Below, piece by piece: positions 47,400 through 57,518 of a stretch of 64,000 bases of DNA. A program made the position numbers and the translations under genes. The notes under the pieces are model-generated. The model was not told the origin of the DNA and ran no database searches. It saw nothing but the letters and a program-made list of their open reading frames with translations. How positions within the stretch are numbered: position 1 is the stretch's first letter; every line of letters starts with the position of its first letter. The stretch comes from Oscarella lobularis (Eukaryota; Porifera; Homoscleromorpha; Homosclerophorida; Oscarellidae): NCBI RefSeq assembly GCF_947507565.1, contig NC_089189.1, positions 1,240,001-1,304,000 on the forward strand, in the 5' to 3' direction.

Positions 47400-47668
47400 A
47401 AACTTCTTCTAGTTATTGTTATATGTTTTCTATTCTATGTGTTGAGTGAATAAAATCGGCCTGGTGTCATTGTGTAAGAACTGCGAGCATTCCACTTGAC
47501 AATCAGTTTAGCACCTCATGCAGACTTGTGAGGACAACATCAGCAAGGAATTAAGTAATGATCCGTCATATAGAAATGTACCAGATCGAACGGTTGCACT
47601 GCACTTATCCGGGGTAGGGATGTGTAGCGGAAGTTCTCCGCTCATGCTCAGTCGCGACTGACGCTGAC

Positions 47669-48447
47669 ATGGCGGAAAGATTCGCGAATGTCGTAGACCT
47701 GTTCGATCGGGTGATTTCGTCTCCCCGAACGCCTATGGCAATGCGCGATATCTTGAGAAGAGCCGCAATGTGGATCCGAGGAGCAAAAAACATTGACGGC
47801 GGCGTCAGGACAGTTCTCGTGGCTGCTGACTTTGCTATCGCCGTCATCGTGACACGTAACAACGAGGCTAAACTACAAATCGACGAGCGCCAACGAAAAT
47901 ACGACGAGCTTCAACGAAGACTCGTAGACAGTGACCGATCGCTGGAGAGAACCACAGCCGATAGCCTGCTCCGGCAGGTCCCGTACGAATTTGAAAAATG
48001 CGTTCGAGATAACATTTTTGCCGATCTCGAATCGATCGGGAGTAAAAAAAATTCATGCCAATCGGCGCCATCGTCCGACAGGATTTTGAAGAGGCGCATT
48101 CTGCAACAGGAATTCTCCACGACGATTTTATTACAGCCTGTACTCGGTGGACGAGGTTGTCGCTAGGACTTGGCTGGGAGGATGATAGGGGAATGTTGGG
48201 CATTATCCAAAGCCTAAAGGACAAAGGAAGGCCTATTGGTCATCCTCCTTTGAATTCCAAAGAGATTCTTGACACAGCGGAGCAGGCAGTATCAAGGTGG
48301 TATCCTAATTCAGACAGAAGAAGGGAGCCGGATCTCTCAGAAAAAAGAAGGGGGCAGGCTATTTTTCTAATCGGAAAATTTATAGATTTTGCCAAGAAAA
48401 TTTATAGTAGAATTCCAGTGACTGCTTCCTTATTTTTCTATTATTGA
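47669..48447 (+). CDS. Paralogue of the 46704 gene, frame broken in an A8 run
   Basis: Starts MAERFANVVDLFDRVISSPRTPMAMRD and follows the 46704 protein along its length (CVRDNIFADLESIG matching RVRDLVLEDLKSIG), then loses frame at eight consecutive A (about 48044-48051). In the next frame the alignment resumes at once with MPIGAIVRQDFEEAH, FITACTRWTRLSLGLGW, MLGIIQSLKDKGRPIG, AEQAVSRWYP and IFLIGKFIDF, to a stop at 48447. One extra A would restore it, so a homopolymer miscall is as likely as a mutation. Met-Ala replaces Met-Gly, so this copy would not be myristoylated. Confidence 0.6.
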
Positions 48448-48811
48448 GTTCTTCATGTTAGTACTTGAGTGAAATTCGTGTCAGAACGGCATGCAACTTG
48501 CTGATGAGTACGCATTACCGGTGCATATTTAAATTAGACACCATCGGGCTATTGATTCAAGCCTGTCAACTCGAGCGAAAGTAGCAACCTCTCTCCACCC
48601 CGGAGAATTGGAGCGACTCTGTGGGGAAGGTGCTGTAAATAAATGTATGCTTTCTCAATGAGTGATTTGTAACCCGTTGACATAACGCGTCAATTATGAT
48701 GTCTCTAATGTACATATATTCGCCGAACGCCTTTACTGTGGTCAGATATCTGACCTCTTCTTCATTTGAAAATAACCCTAACGGGAGTGGATCAACGGGA
48801 GTTGTCGTATA
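48448..48811. other. Short spacer
   Basis: No gene seen. An 84-codon minus-strand frame (48566-48820) overlaps the promoter of copy D and is not supported. Confidence 0.4.
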
Positions 48812-50062
48812 TGACGTCACAAATCCTGAAGATTAATTGCCTCGCTTTCTCATCGTTAGCGCATGATCAAACATTATGATGACATGAGTTATTGTGATCC
48901 ATATCATTGTCGCTAAGAGACACAACACTCATGGCTTTTTTCTCCTGCTTCGTGAACGCCTTTACGCAACTCTTCGCCTGCGGTATAAGTCAGCGCAGAG
49001 GCATCGACGAAACGAACGCCGGCGGTCCTAACGAAGAGGCACACCGAAACTCGAACCGATCATCGTCGAATCGCCAGCGCTGCTCGCGCCAGAGATCTCC
49101 GAAACGGAGCGTGATCCAGTGTCAATTCCAATAAAGGAACCGCGTTTGCCGCGCAATATCGCCGACGAGAATATTGCTTCGGCCGAGGTACTGTAATAAC
49201 AAATTGTACACTAGCAAAGACAGAAATTTAATTCTGTTTGATTTAAGGAAATTAAGTTGAACGTAGACAGCAAGACGTCGCCGGCGTCCGTTAGAGATTG
49301 TACGTACAATTAATGAACTACTATTTCCCTCACTTAGCACTGTATACGCGTATTCTATACACAGCCCTGGGCATTCATGCGGATCATCCATTCGGGTGCC
49401 CTGACCCCGAGCCTACGCCGCAGCCTCTTCCTGTACCTCGAACGGAGACTCGTTTGAGTCTCGATTCGAGCTCTACTGCGAATTCCATTCCACTGTTGGT
49501 CGAAGCCTTGACTTCCGTCGATGCTTCAACCAACGACGAGACCTCACGAACGACGTCTCGTAACTCCGCGGCACGAGGCCGCGGAGGAAAAAAATTCCAG
49601 AATCAGCTGGAAAAGCTGAAGAAAAATATCGACTTAAAGTCGATAAAGCGAAAAGGGAGTGGGAACTAGAGCAATTTAGGGCCGATCAAGCGCTGGCAAA
49701 CATGAATCACTGCAAAAGCTGAGGTAGCGCTTGAAAAGATGCTAAAAATGGCAGCAGCGAAGAGAAGGCTTCGAAGAAGAAACACCATCGAGGCAAGGAT
49801 CGGGGAAAGCCAACCGTGACTGTCCCGGTACAAACCTAAACAGAAAGCTGTTATTATACTCATATAATATAATTAGCTTTCCAATTTTCAGACCGACGAC
49901 TCAGGGCTTTGCATTGACCCATCTTCCTCCGGCGTTGAAGCGGCGACGAATCGACCAAATCCGCTAGGCCCGCTGCCACGAATCCCTAGGGAATGGGGCG
50001 TATTCCATTTGCGCCGCGGGCAGCGATCATATGCGAACGGCGAAGAATTAGAAATAGAATAG
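48812..50062 (+). pseudogene. Lysine-rich coiled-coil family, copy D, frameshifted
   Basis: The promoter (TGACGTCA at 48812-48819, TGTCGCTAAGAGACA at 48908-48922) and start (MAFFSCFVNAFTQLFACG, 48931) are intact. Exon 1 shifts frame after NAGGPNE; exon 3 (HPFGCPDPEPTPQPL, ETRLSLDSSSTANSIPLLVE) shifts at the KLKKN stretch near 49620, where family members read KLKEKY. Exon 4 remains clean (SGVEAATNRPNPLGPLPRIPREWG .. ELEIE, stop 50062). Dyads in exon 3 are partly eroded here. Confidence 0.7.
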
Positions 50063-50639
50063 AATAGATAGAGCTAGTAGTACTGTAAGTGTTTGTCTGT
50101 ATACGTGTTCGTGACTGAGTCAGTGTTATTCACCTGCCTATATGTATATGATAAATAATAAACGCACTGCACTGCATAAACGTTCAAGGATCAATAAATC
50201 AGCTGCACTGGATAATTTCAGAAAACAAATCGAGGATGCTCACTCTGTACAGTAGAAGAGACAGGCTATCGAAGAACTAAACAGAATAGTGAATTCCCAA
50301 TAGCAGACAATCCCAACTGTAGTTGGGTGCTCACATGCGATACGTGAAGACAGCAAGAGAGGTCCAGCATCATGATCTAACACGTGAAAAATATTGATCT
50401 TCTTCCACCTGTTCTCCCTAATAGGGAAGCCTAAGAACACTTTATCAAAAGCTAGTGCTTGTCATCCTTTCAGAAGGCAGTACTGAAACTTTTCCCTCAG
50501 TTTCCTTAGCCATTCTCATCTGAAGGAGTTGCTCATAGAAAAAACGATGTCGTACCGAGAAAGGACAAAACCTTGTCTAGACCAATCAGAAAAAACTTTC
50601 ACACATGTCCTATGGAGAAACTGGTAGTATTCACTAAAC
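50063..50639. other. 3' flank of copy D
   Basis: AATAAA near 50157; 50270-50420 is the flank shared with copies B and C. No gene supported. Confidence 0.45.
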
Positions 50640-50800
50640 GCTAACATAGCGGAAAGATTCGAAAATGCTCGATATATTGATGTGGTGGTGACGCCGAGGA
50701 GACTGGTAGCAGTGCCGCCTCGAAGAAGACGATCATCAAACTACGTTGGTAATGATCCCGACAAAACAAATGACCAACAATTTCTTATGTCTTTGTACTA
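50640..50800 (+). pseudogene. 5' relic of the myristoylated-family gene
   Basis: TAACATAGCGGAAAGATTCG matches the start of the paralogue at 47664 (TGACATGGCGGAAAGATTCG), but ATG has become ATA. About 25 codons (AERFENARYIDVVVTPRRL) remain recognisable before similarity fades into the following kinase relic. Confidence 0.5.
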
Positions 50801-52485
50801 GTTTGTGAACACTCTTTAGTGGAGCGTCCCTAACTGAAGAGATGCTGTCGAGGTCATCTTCTAATAGGTAAGCGCAAGGCTATATCTACCTCAAAGGTTT
50901 CGCTCCAACGCGAGACTAATACTTTCTATAGAGTCTTTGTCGCTCTTGGCACTACGGTTGGCTTTGCTGCTATCGTAATAGCGTCGATCGCGTTCATAAA
51001 ACGAAGTTCATTTTTGAGGAAACAACGACAATTCTATTTTGCGATCAAAAGCCACTTGAAGCCGTTTGGAACGGAAAGGATTTTCGAATACCACTATCGT
51101 GTCTTTTACCGTCTCAGAAATTAGGTGCATAATAGCTCAGAATAAAAGTTAACAAATCACTCTAATTAAATAATTAGGAGAAGGACATTTTGGTTCGGTC
51201 GTCGCCGGTAAAATGACTGTCCTCCGAGATAATAGCGCAACAGCGAAACAAGTCGAAGTAGCAGTTAAAATGTTAAAAAGTCAGTAAAACTAATATTAGC
51301 AAATCTCTCACCAAGTTCGAAAACGAATTTTCCGCAGATTTAGATTCGAAAAACGATAAAGACAGCCTTAGGAAGGAAACCGACGTCGCAATTAATTTAG
51401 GATACCACGACAACGTCATTCACGTTTACGGTTATTGCAGTGAAAACAAAGGTGATTTTTAGAAATTAAATTTTGTTTATAAAAACTTTTCAATTTTTAG
51501 TCGTTAGCAGAATTGTTATGGAATACGCTGATCACGGAAATCTGCGCGATTATCTCAGAAGTCAGCGGTCCGTGGACAGTACGTCGAGTGAAATGGAAAA
51601 GAGGGCCAGGGCGTTCTGACTTCAAATCGCCAGTGGAATGAAATACGTATCTTCAAAAGGAGTAAGTCCTTTTCATACATTAACTTGGGTTCATGTGTAA
51701 GTGGTAGTCCTATACAGTATGTGCACGGTGATCTCGCCGCGAGAAACGTGCTAGTCTTCAAGAACGAAGTCGTAAAAATTTCCGACTTTGGCCTATCGAA
51801 ATCTCGGCCCGAGCGATTATTACAAAAAAGAAAACGTGGGTATAATTTCGCTCGCATATAAAATAGAGAGCCCCCTCCGGGAAAAATCGCTCTCCAGGGT
51901 GGAGTAATCCCTTTCAAATGGTGCGCCCCAGAAGTCCATCGAGTCTACAACGAATACAGTGGCGTGTAAGAGCCACGAGTGCTAGAAGGCTCTCTCTCTC
52001 TCTAATCGATATCTTCCTTATAGATGGTCGTTCGGAATTACGCTTTGGGAAGTGGCCACATCCGGCGGAACACCCTACCCGGGAATCCCCACCGAAAAGC
52101 TATTCGAACTCGTCACCAGTTCGACAGGATATAAGATGTGCAAGCCTAAGCATTGCTGTCAAGACCTGTAAGTCGCCATAGGAAGTGAGAACGTGGTCTC
52201 ATATATAGATACGAAGTCATGGTACTAGGTTGGGACGAAAATCCGGCTCGTCGACCCGATTTCGCCGCAATTGTTCAAACAATAGAAGGAATGGTAGAAA
52301 AGCACGAAAAGGTGACTCGTTCGAGCGTCAGTAGACCATACTATAAGACTTTGAACTGCATGCCTATGGTGTTTTATCTATTGTCTACTTTTGCTTTGTC
52401 GTTGAACGTTGGCAAGAAATCGCTAGTGAATTATGGAGAAACTCTAACGTGTACGGCAACTGGACCTGCCACTACTGGGGAGTAA
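50800..52485 (+). pseudogene. Receptor tyrosine kinase, decayed
   Basis: Exons in order: a short extracellular remnant (LTEEMLSRSSSN, donor at 50869), TM (VFVALGTTVGFAAIVIASIAF, from 50932) and juxtamembrane, then the glycine loop GEGHFGSVVAGKM and VAVKMLK (51178-51281), alphaC exon (KETDVAINLGYHDN), hinge (RIVMEYADHGNLRDYL), catalytic loop HGDLAARN with DFG (about 51720-51830), activation loop FKWCAPEV, C-lobe WSFGITLWEVATSGGTPYPG and WDENPARRPDF. Lesions: TAG at the end of the juxtamembrane exon, TGA at about 51617, a one-base shift after GLSKS near 51815. HRD has become HGD. After the kinase the frame runs on into a signal-peptide-like stretch (MPMVFYLLSTFALSLNVG) and an Ig-like start (GETLTCTATG). 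Confidence 0.75.
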
Positions 52486-52825
52486 ATTGGTGACCTCATA
52501 GGAAAGGGAGTTAATCGTATGTTAGTCCAAAATCTAATGGCTCAGTGCCTCTATGCAACAGGAGAGATGATTCATTTACTAAAAATATCTCTTGGGGTCA
52601 AACTCTAGGTGGGTTTTCTTACTTTTGAGACGATTTCCCTTGATCAACCCAAACGAAGTCCTAAAAAGAAAAAGTCCTCAAGACAAAGCAAACTTATATA
52701 GAACGCGCAAATACGGTCAACAGGTAGAAAACTCGTCAAATTAACCAAACTAAACACAGCCTACAAAGGACCTCTTTGCCCTATAAAAGAGCTATAAACT
52801 GAAAAGAGGAACTACGATCCGTTGC

Positions 52826-53020
52826 ATGAAGACCGTGCAGTGTAGAAACCCACGCGTGACGGAAATGACCTACTGGAGACAGACATCATGGAAACGGATT
52901 GATTGGTCTTTCAGTTGCAGTACCAAAACGCCTAGTGTACGTTCCAACTTATCTAATCAATCCAAATTGCAAACTCATCTAAGAAACCTTTCAGTGCTGA
53001 CTCTTAGTAAATATGAATAG
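52826..53020 (+). pseudogene. Ig-like exon fragment
   Basis: The short frame VQCRNPRVTEMTYWRQ followed by WSFSCSTKT has the Cys-Trp-Cys spacing of the Ig-like modules in the next gene. It lies isolated between the kinase relic and that gene, and I find no continuation. Confidence 0.35.
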
Positions 53021-53136
53021 AAGGTGGCGAGTGTCAGGTCCGTTAGAGACTCCACCCTTTGTTTAGCTAAGTGGTTTACATAAAAAGGGATGAAGACAAC
53101 AGCTCGAACGTTAGTTGCTCTGACCTTATCAAAACA

Positions 53137-53944
53137 ATGCTCTACCGTTGTGCTTTCGCCTTGTGCTTCGTCTACGGTAAGTAAATGCGACGCTAGCGCT
53201 GAATAGTGTTTTCATAGAACGATACTTTAGCCGTTTCTTCAGTCAAAACGAAATGCAAAAGAAGTAAGACTGCGATTTAGGAAACCGTGGAGTCTAAAGT
53301 CTATTTTTGCAGCAGATCTCTGTCTAACTTGCGATCTAACAGAGAAGTTGAAGAAGGATAAAATGCTACAGTTCTACTGCTGCAAAACGACGGATTACTC
53401 CTATATGGAGTGGCGCTTTGCGAACGATAACGAGCGTCTACCTTATTGCACTGAACGGGGAAGCCAAGGGCTCTGTTGGGAGTACGCTTCTACGAACGCG
53501 AAAAGGGTGCACGTGAATTCGGCTTATATGGAAGCAGGCGAAACGTGGAAAATCGCCTGCGTCGTCAACCGAATCGGTGGCGAAACGATTCACACAGTCA
53601 CGATTCAAAAAAGGTAAAAAAAGATGAACAACTATAAATGAGTTTGACTAAGGACCTAAAGCAGGAAAAAGACTCCAATTCCAACGTGCCCAATTCAAAA
53701 GAACAACGATTTGCGTCGCTATAGCTGCGTCAGCAAATCTGACGTAGAACTAAAATGGACGCAAAAGGGCGTAGACTTTAAAAGAAACTGCACCAACGAT
53801 GGAAATGGGGCGTTTTCCTGCATTCAACGCCATTCGAATAATAACGTCACACTGACGTTGGACGCGCGTCAACGCCCCTATAGGAAGTACGAGTGCGTTC
53901 AGGGAGCACGAACTCTTTGCTCTACAACGAAATTTCTTCAGTGA
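53137..53944 (+). CDS. Secreted protein with two Ig-like modules
   Basis: Three exons (53137-53176, 53313-53613, 53665-53944) join in phase with GT-AG ends. Exon 1 is a signal peptide (MLYRCAFALCFVY). Exon 2 encodes a first module with ADLCLTCD, LQFYCC, YMEWRF, CWEYA and WKIACVVN; exon 3 a second module with RYSCVSKSDVELKWTQKG, CTNDGNGAFSC and YRKYECVQG, ending LCSTTKFLQ. Cys and Trp spacing is Ig-like but without the canonical DxGxYxC. No TM follows, so secretion is inferred. The adjacent kinase relic contains the same type of Ig start, so this may be a detached ectodomain of that receptor family, about 206 residues. Confidence 0.65.
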
Positions 53945-55092
53945 TTGCTACCGCTCTATTTGATACTAGTAGTGGATGGCCTGTACGTAAGGTTGAGGTC
54001 TGCTGTGACGAAATAAAGAAATGGGCTTCTAAGGGGGACCTACTACCTTATATCTACGACTACGAAAACGACGCTTGTGAAAGCTTACCGTTAGAAGCTC
54101 TTAGCAACGCGCTTTCAAGTCGCGAGACGAGTTCTAGAGCCGCCGTTTTCCTCTTTCGCCTGTGAGGACGATGTGTTGGCGAGTTTTCTGGGTGACAGCG
54201 CCTTCTATCGGCTCGCGCGAAGCCGATTCGCGTCGCAGAGTTCCACGCGGAGAGAAAAGAAACAGAAAACATCCGGGAGGGATGTCTCCCGTACGCTTCT
54301 TCGAGAGTAGGAACGTTCGCGGTGTCTATCGTTGCTCTCGCGGCGTAGAGTTGCCTTTAGAGTATAGCTCAAGTATGAGAGTATGAGACCACGAAGGTTG
54401 TATCACTTAGGTTGTATATAGTCTACACAGTTAGCTAGGCGATGTTCTTGAGGTTTCGATTCTCAACCGCGTCGACGCCAATGTCGACCTGTAGACCTCA
54501 AATAGCACTAGGAGACTCAGAAAGCGAGAAAAAACATGGAAGTATTCTGTCGTTTTTTTTTAAATTATTTTTTTGCGCCGCACTTCTCCGCTTAATTCAG
54601 TCTACTTGAATGTTTGGTTTGATCGATAGCCAAGAGCAGAAGCGCGAGGGAAAGAGCACGAAAAGCTAGGGGTGTCGAGGCACCTACTAGTACTTCCAAG
54701 TACCAATGAGTTTAGTGCATGCAGCGTAAAGTATAAATAGTACTTTTTATTAATAGTCACTGTCGACTCGATCAGAATAGCCCTGGTTCCTCGAAGCTGG
54801 AGCTATCTCGCACTTACAGAGCTTTCGGGCTGGGAACAGGAACTGCTCTGAAAGGTTTCGAATAATTGATTTAAGGTACTGTACGTCGATGTCTTCCCGT
54901 AACCCGTCCACATGCAAAGCGACACCTGATTGTATCACCATGGTATCACATCCTATTACACGGAAGTGGAGTGACATTGCAGAACAAGACCCAAAGTGCA
55001 ACCAACGTCTGAATTCAGCAACAGAAACAATGAATCGGTCTTTCCAGATACTAGTAGTACATAAAATTTCCCCGCACCAAGAGCACGAACGC
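53945..55092. other. Spacer with an unassigned open segment
   Basis: An open segment at about 53985-54165 (KVEVCCDEIKKWASKGDLLPYI) looks protein-like and might be a further exon, but has no start and no mate I can find. The rest shows no gene. Confidence 0.35.
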
Positions 55093-55101
55093 GTATATAA
55101 G
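55093..55101 (+). promoter_or_regulatory. TATA box of the 55161 gene
   Basis: TATATAAG within GCGTATATAAGAAGAG lies about 66 bp upstream of the ATG; the leader is CAG/CATCA-rich. Confidence 0.55.
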
Positions 55102-55160
55102 AAGAGAGAAGAGTCAGTACCAGCAGCATCAGCATAAGCATCTTCATCAATCAGTCAAAA

Positions 55161-56126
55161 ATGTCTGCGGTTGGAAGAAACCTTCTAGTAGCGGTTGCCA
55201 TCATTGCTCTGTTAAAAAACGTAGCGTGCAGACCCGTTTCCAACAAAACCTTTGAAGGCGTAAGCTCTCATATACACGTGTATAGCCTATATAGTTCGCC
55301 TGACTCCTATTTCAAAGCTATGCAAGTCCACGCCTCATGACGATAATCTGACGTATCGAATGTTCGTTTCGTTTCACGACAAGGGGGGAGAGTACCCGAA
55401 TTTCCTATCGACGAATTTTTCCCACAACAAGGTCTTCCCAATGAAAGAAGAAGCGACACAGGCCGAAGAAACGGAGCTGTTTCAAGTTACAATGAGTGCA
55501 AAACACCGTGGCAGTAACCTATGGGTATACATATACGGAGCGTCAAAAACGCACTGCCTAACGATCAATTCAAACGGTGCAATTCAAATCGAAGTAAACT
55601 ATAGTATACGTATCCTTGGAATAAGTATTCTTAAGTCGGGTCTTAATTAATTAATTAATAGAAGTGGAGCGGTTCTAGATGCAGTACGGAATTTAGATGG
55701 GTCGATCGCGTGAATTATTCAGACGCAAAAGGATTCGCTACGCCTCAGACACTCCTGTACCGATGGACAGATACGACGAAAAAGGAACCAATGAGGGCAA
55801 TGCCTCTCTGTGCAAGAACGGCAGAAGGAAAATACTACGTGGTTGCCTTAGGAAAGGGCGTCGATGGAATCCAAGTGAACGAAAGTTGCTGCGATGGCGA
55901 CGACTTTGGAATAAAGGAATGTCAGAATGAGACCATTTTCGAGAGGATTGAAGACAAACGATACCATCTCCTGTCTTTGCTAAGCGATAATCACGTAGGT
56001 TTACTTTCCCGAAAATTGAGACAACGAGAATGCTCGAAGTATGACGACGAATATGCTGGCATCGGGAAGGAAATAGTCATAGGAAAAGACATTCGAAAAA
56101 GAATACGGCGAACAAGATGCGACTAA
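55161..56126 (+). CDS. Secreted protein, possibly beta-trefoil (FGF-like), about 279 residues
   Basis: Three exons (55161-55259, 55318-55593, 55662-56126), all phase 0, GT-AG. Exon 1 is a signal peptide (MSAVGRNLLVAVAIIALL) followed by ACRPVSNKTFEG. The rest is beta-rich with Cys pairs: LWVYIYGASKTHCLTIN, then GKYYVVALGKGVDGIQVN, CQNETIFERIEDKRYHLLSL and NHVGLLSRKLRQREC, ending in a basic tail (RKRIRRTRC). GKYYVVALGKG, the ERIEDKRY stretch and NHVGLLS have the order and spacing of successive strands of FGF/IL-1 trefoils, but I see no decisive FGF signature; the basic tail would suit heparan sulphate binding. AATAAA near 56231. Confidence 0.6.
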
Positions 56127-56298
56127 ACATCGAATGAATAGATACAGAAGATGGATAGATAGATAGTAAGTCTTGTTGAAACATCACTTACTGTATGAGT
56201 TGCACCCTGAAGGTCTGCCTATGTTCTGAAAATAAAGTTGTTTGCGACAATTTTTAAAATTCTTGGAGAGAATCACCAGAGACTATCTATCTATATAG

Positions 56299-56424
56299 GA
56301 TGAAGGCAAAAGGCATAGGAAGAAGGCAAAAGGCTTAGGGAGAAGGCAAAAAGCATAGGTAGAAGGTAAAAAGCATAGGGAAAAGGTAAAAGGCATAAGA
56401 GAAGGTAAAAGGCATAGGGAAACG
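56299..56424. repeat. About 20-bp tandem repeat, six units
   Basis: Units of the type GAAGGCAAAAGGCATAGGGA repeat six times with small changes between the 55161 gene and the crystallin gene. Confidence 0.85.
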
Positions 56425-56872
56425 TATGCTAGTTAGGTACAGCACGGTGTGAAAGGCTCACCTTCCATTCATAGCGAGGAACTTCAAAACAGAAAGTTCC
56501 GGTGCAGCTGACAAAGTAGGTTCCACCGAGGGAGACAGCGACGTCAACAACGTCAAATGACGCCACACCGCACAGCTGACTCCAAGGAAAGAAAAAAACC
56601 CCACGCGGCGGACACAAATTATCAGCCAAACAAAATAATCAAGTAAAACCGCAGATACAGCTTGACTGCGCGAGAATCTTACTTTCAAAAAACCCGTCTG
56701 GCACAGCTTGGCGCCGTTTGAAGAACTCTCACATTAAGTAGAATTATAGAAAAATCAAGAGAAACGCGCGAGGAAACGCCAGGCAGCTGTCTCTAAAACA
56801 ACCCCCGCAACCGCCACTCCCACTCCCACCCTCAATCCCCACCGCGTCATCTGGAGAAAGTACGATGCGCCC

Positions 56873-56880
56873 TATAAAAA
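56873..56880 (+). promoter_or_regulatory. TATA box of the crystallin-domain gene
   Basis: TATAAAAA lies 70 bp before the ATG at 56943; the strongest TATA element in the window, as expected of an abundantly expressed gene. Confidence 0.7.
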
Positions 56881-56942
56881 GAGATCTCCAAGTGAAAAAA
56901 ATCTCACAACCGATCTAATCGACTCAATCATCCGTTCTCACC

Positions 56943-57434
56943 ATGGCAGCGATTCTTATTACAGGATATGCCGGCACGACGGCTACCCAAGAATTTTGAA
57001 CAGACCAAGCCTGCATCGACAACCGCCCCTCGTCGGCTGTCGTCCAAGCCGGACGATGGATTCTTTATGCTGAATCCTATTTCAACGAATTCCACCGGCC
57101 CTCTAATTGCGCTCTGTACAAAATCGTCGATTCGACGATGGGAAAAGTTAATTTCAACTTCCAGTCGGCTCGACCAATCACCGGTTCGCCGGAAGCTCTC
57201 ACCCTCTACGCGCACTACAACTTCGGAGGTCAGAAGGCCGAGTTCAACGCCACGACGATGAATATCGCACAGGGATTCAGTTCGTCGATCGTCAACAGGG
57301 GTGGAGAATGGAAGATGTTTACCAAGCCGGATCTCCAAGGATTGAACACGACGCTCGGCGGCGGTGATTATCCGGCTTCTGTCGGAGTGCCTGACGACTC
57401 CGTTCAAAGTGCTCAGAAATTGGTCTCCCAGTAG
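56943..57434 (+). CDS. Beta/gamma-crystallin-domain protein with an in-frame TGA
   Basis: Intronless frame of 163 sense codons plus one internal TGA (56997-56999). MAAILITGYAGTTATQEF precedes the TGA and TDQACIDNRPSSAVVQAGRWILYAESYF follows in the same frame, matching a first Greek-key half (the RW.LY.E pattern). A second half follows (ALTLYAHYNFGGQKAEF, SSIVNRGGEWKMF, TTLGGGDYPA). The gene has a TATA box upstream and AATAAA at 57508, so it is laid out as a working gene. The TGA could be a mutation, a sequencing error or, least likely, a recoded codon. If translation started at the next Met (57138) only the second half would be made. Crystallin folds in sponges and tunicates are single-domain and bind Ca; no function is claimed here. 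Confidence 0.65.
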
Positions 57435-57507
57435 GTAATGAAATACCAATGACATTGATTTCTTTTTTCTTTTTTGCCTGTCTGTTTTCTGTACCTGTTT
57501 GCAGTCG

Positions 57508-57513
57508 AATAAA
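57508..57513 (+). terminator. Poly(A) signal AATAAA of the crystallin gene
   Basis: The hexamer lies 74 bp after the stop codon. The foldback element begins only 6 bp further on, so cleavage probably takes place inside its terminal repeat. Confidence 0.65.
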
Positions 57514-57518
57514 CGACG

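Noticed and set aside
48566-48820. 84-codon minus-strand frame
   Set aside because: Overlaps the conserved CRE promoter of copy D and has no counterpart before the other copies.
56997-56999. TGA of the crystallin gene as selenocysteine
   Set aside because: The family has no known selenoproteins, I could not identify a SECIS element by eye, and other genes in the window carry stop mutations or apparent errors.
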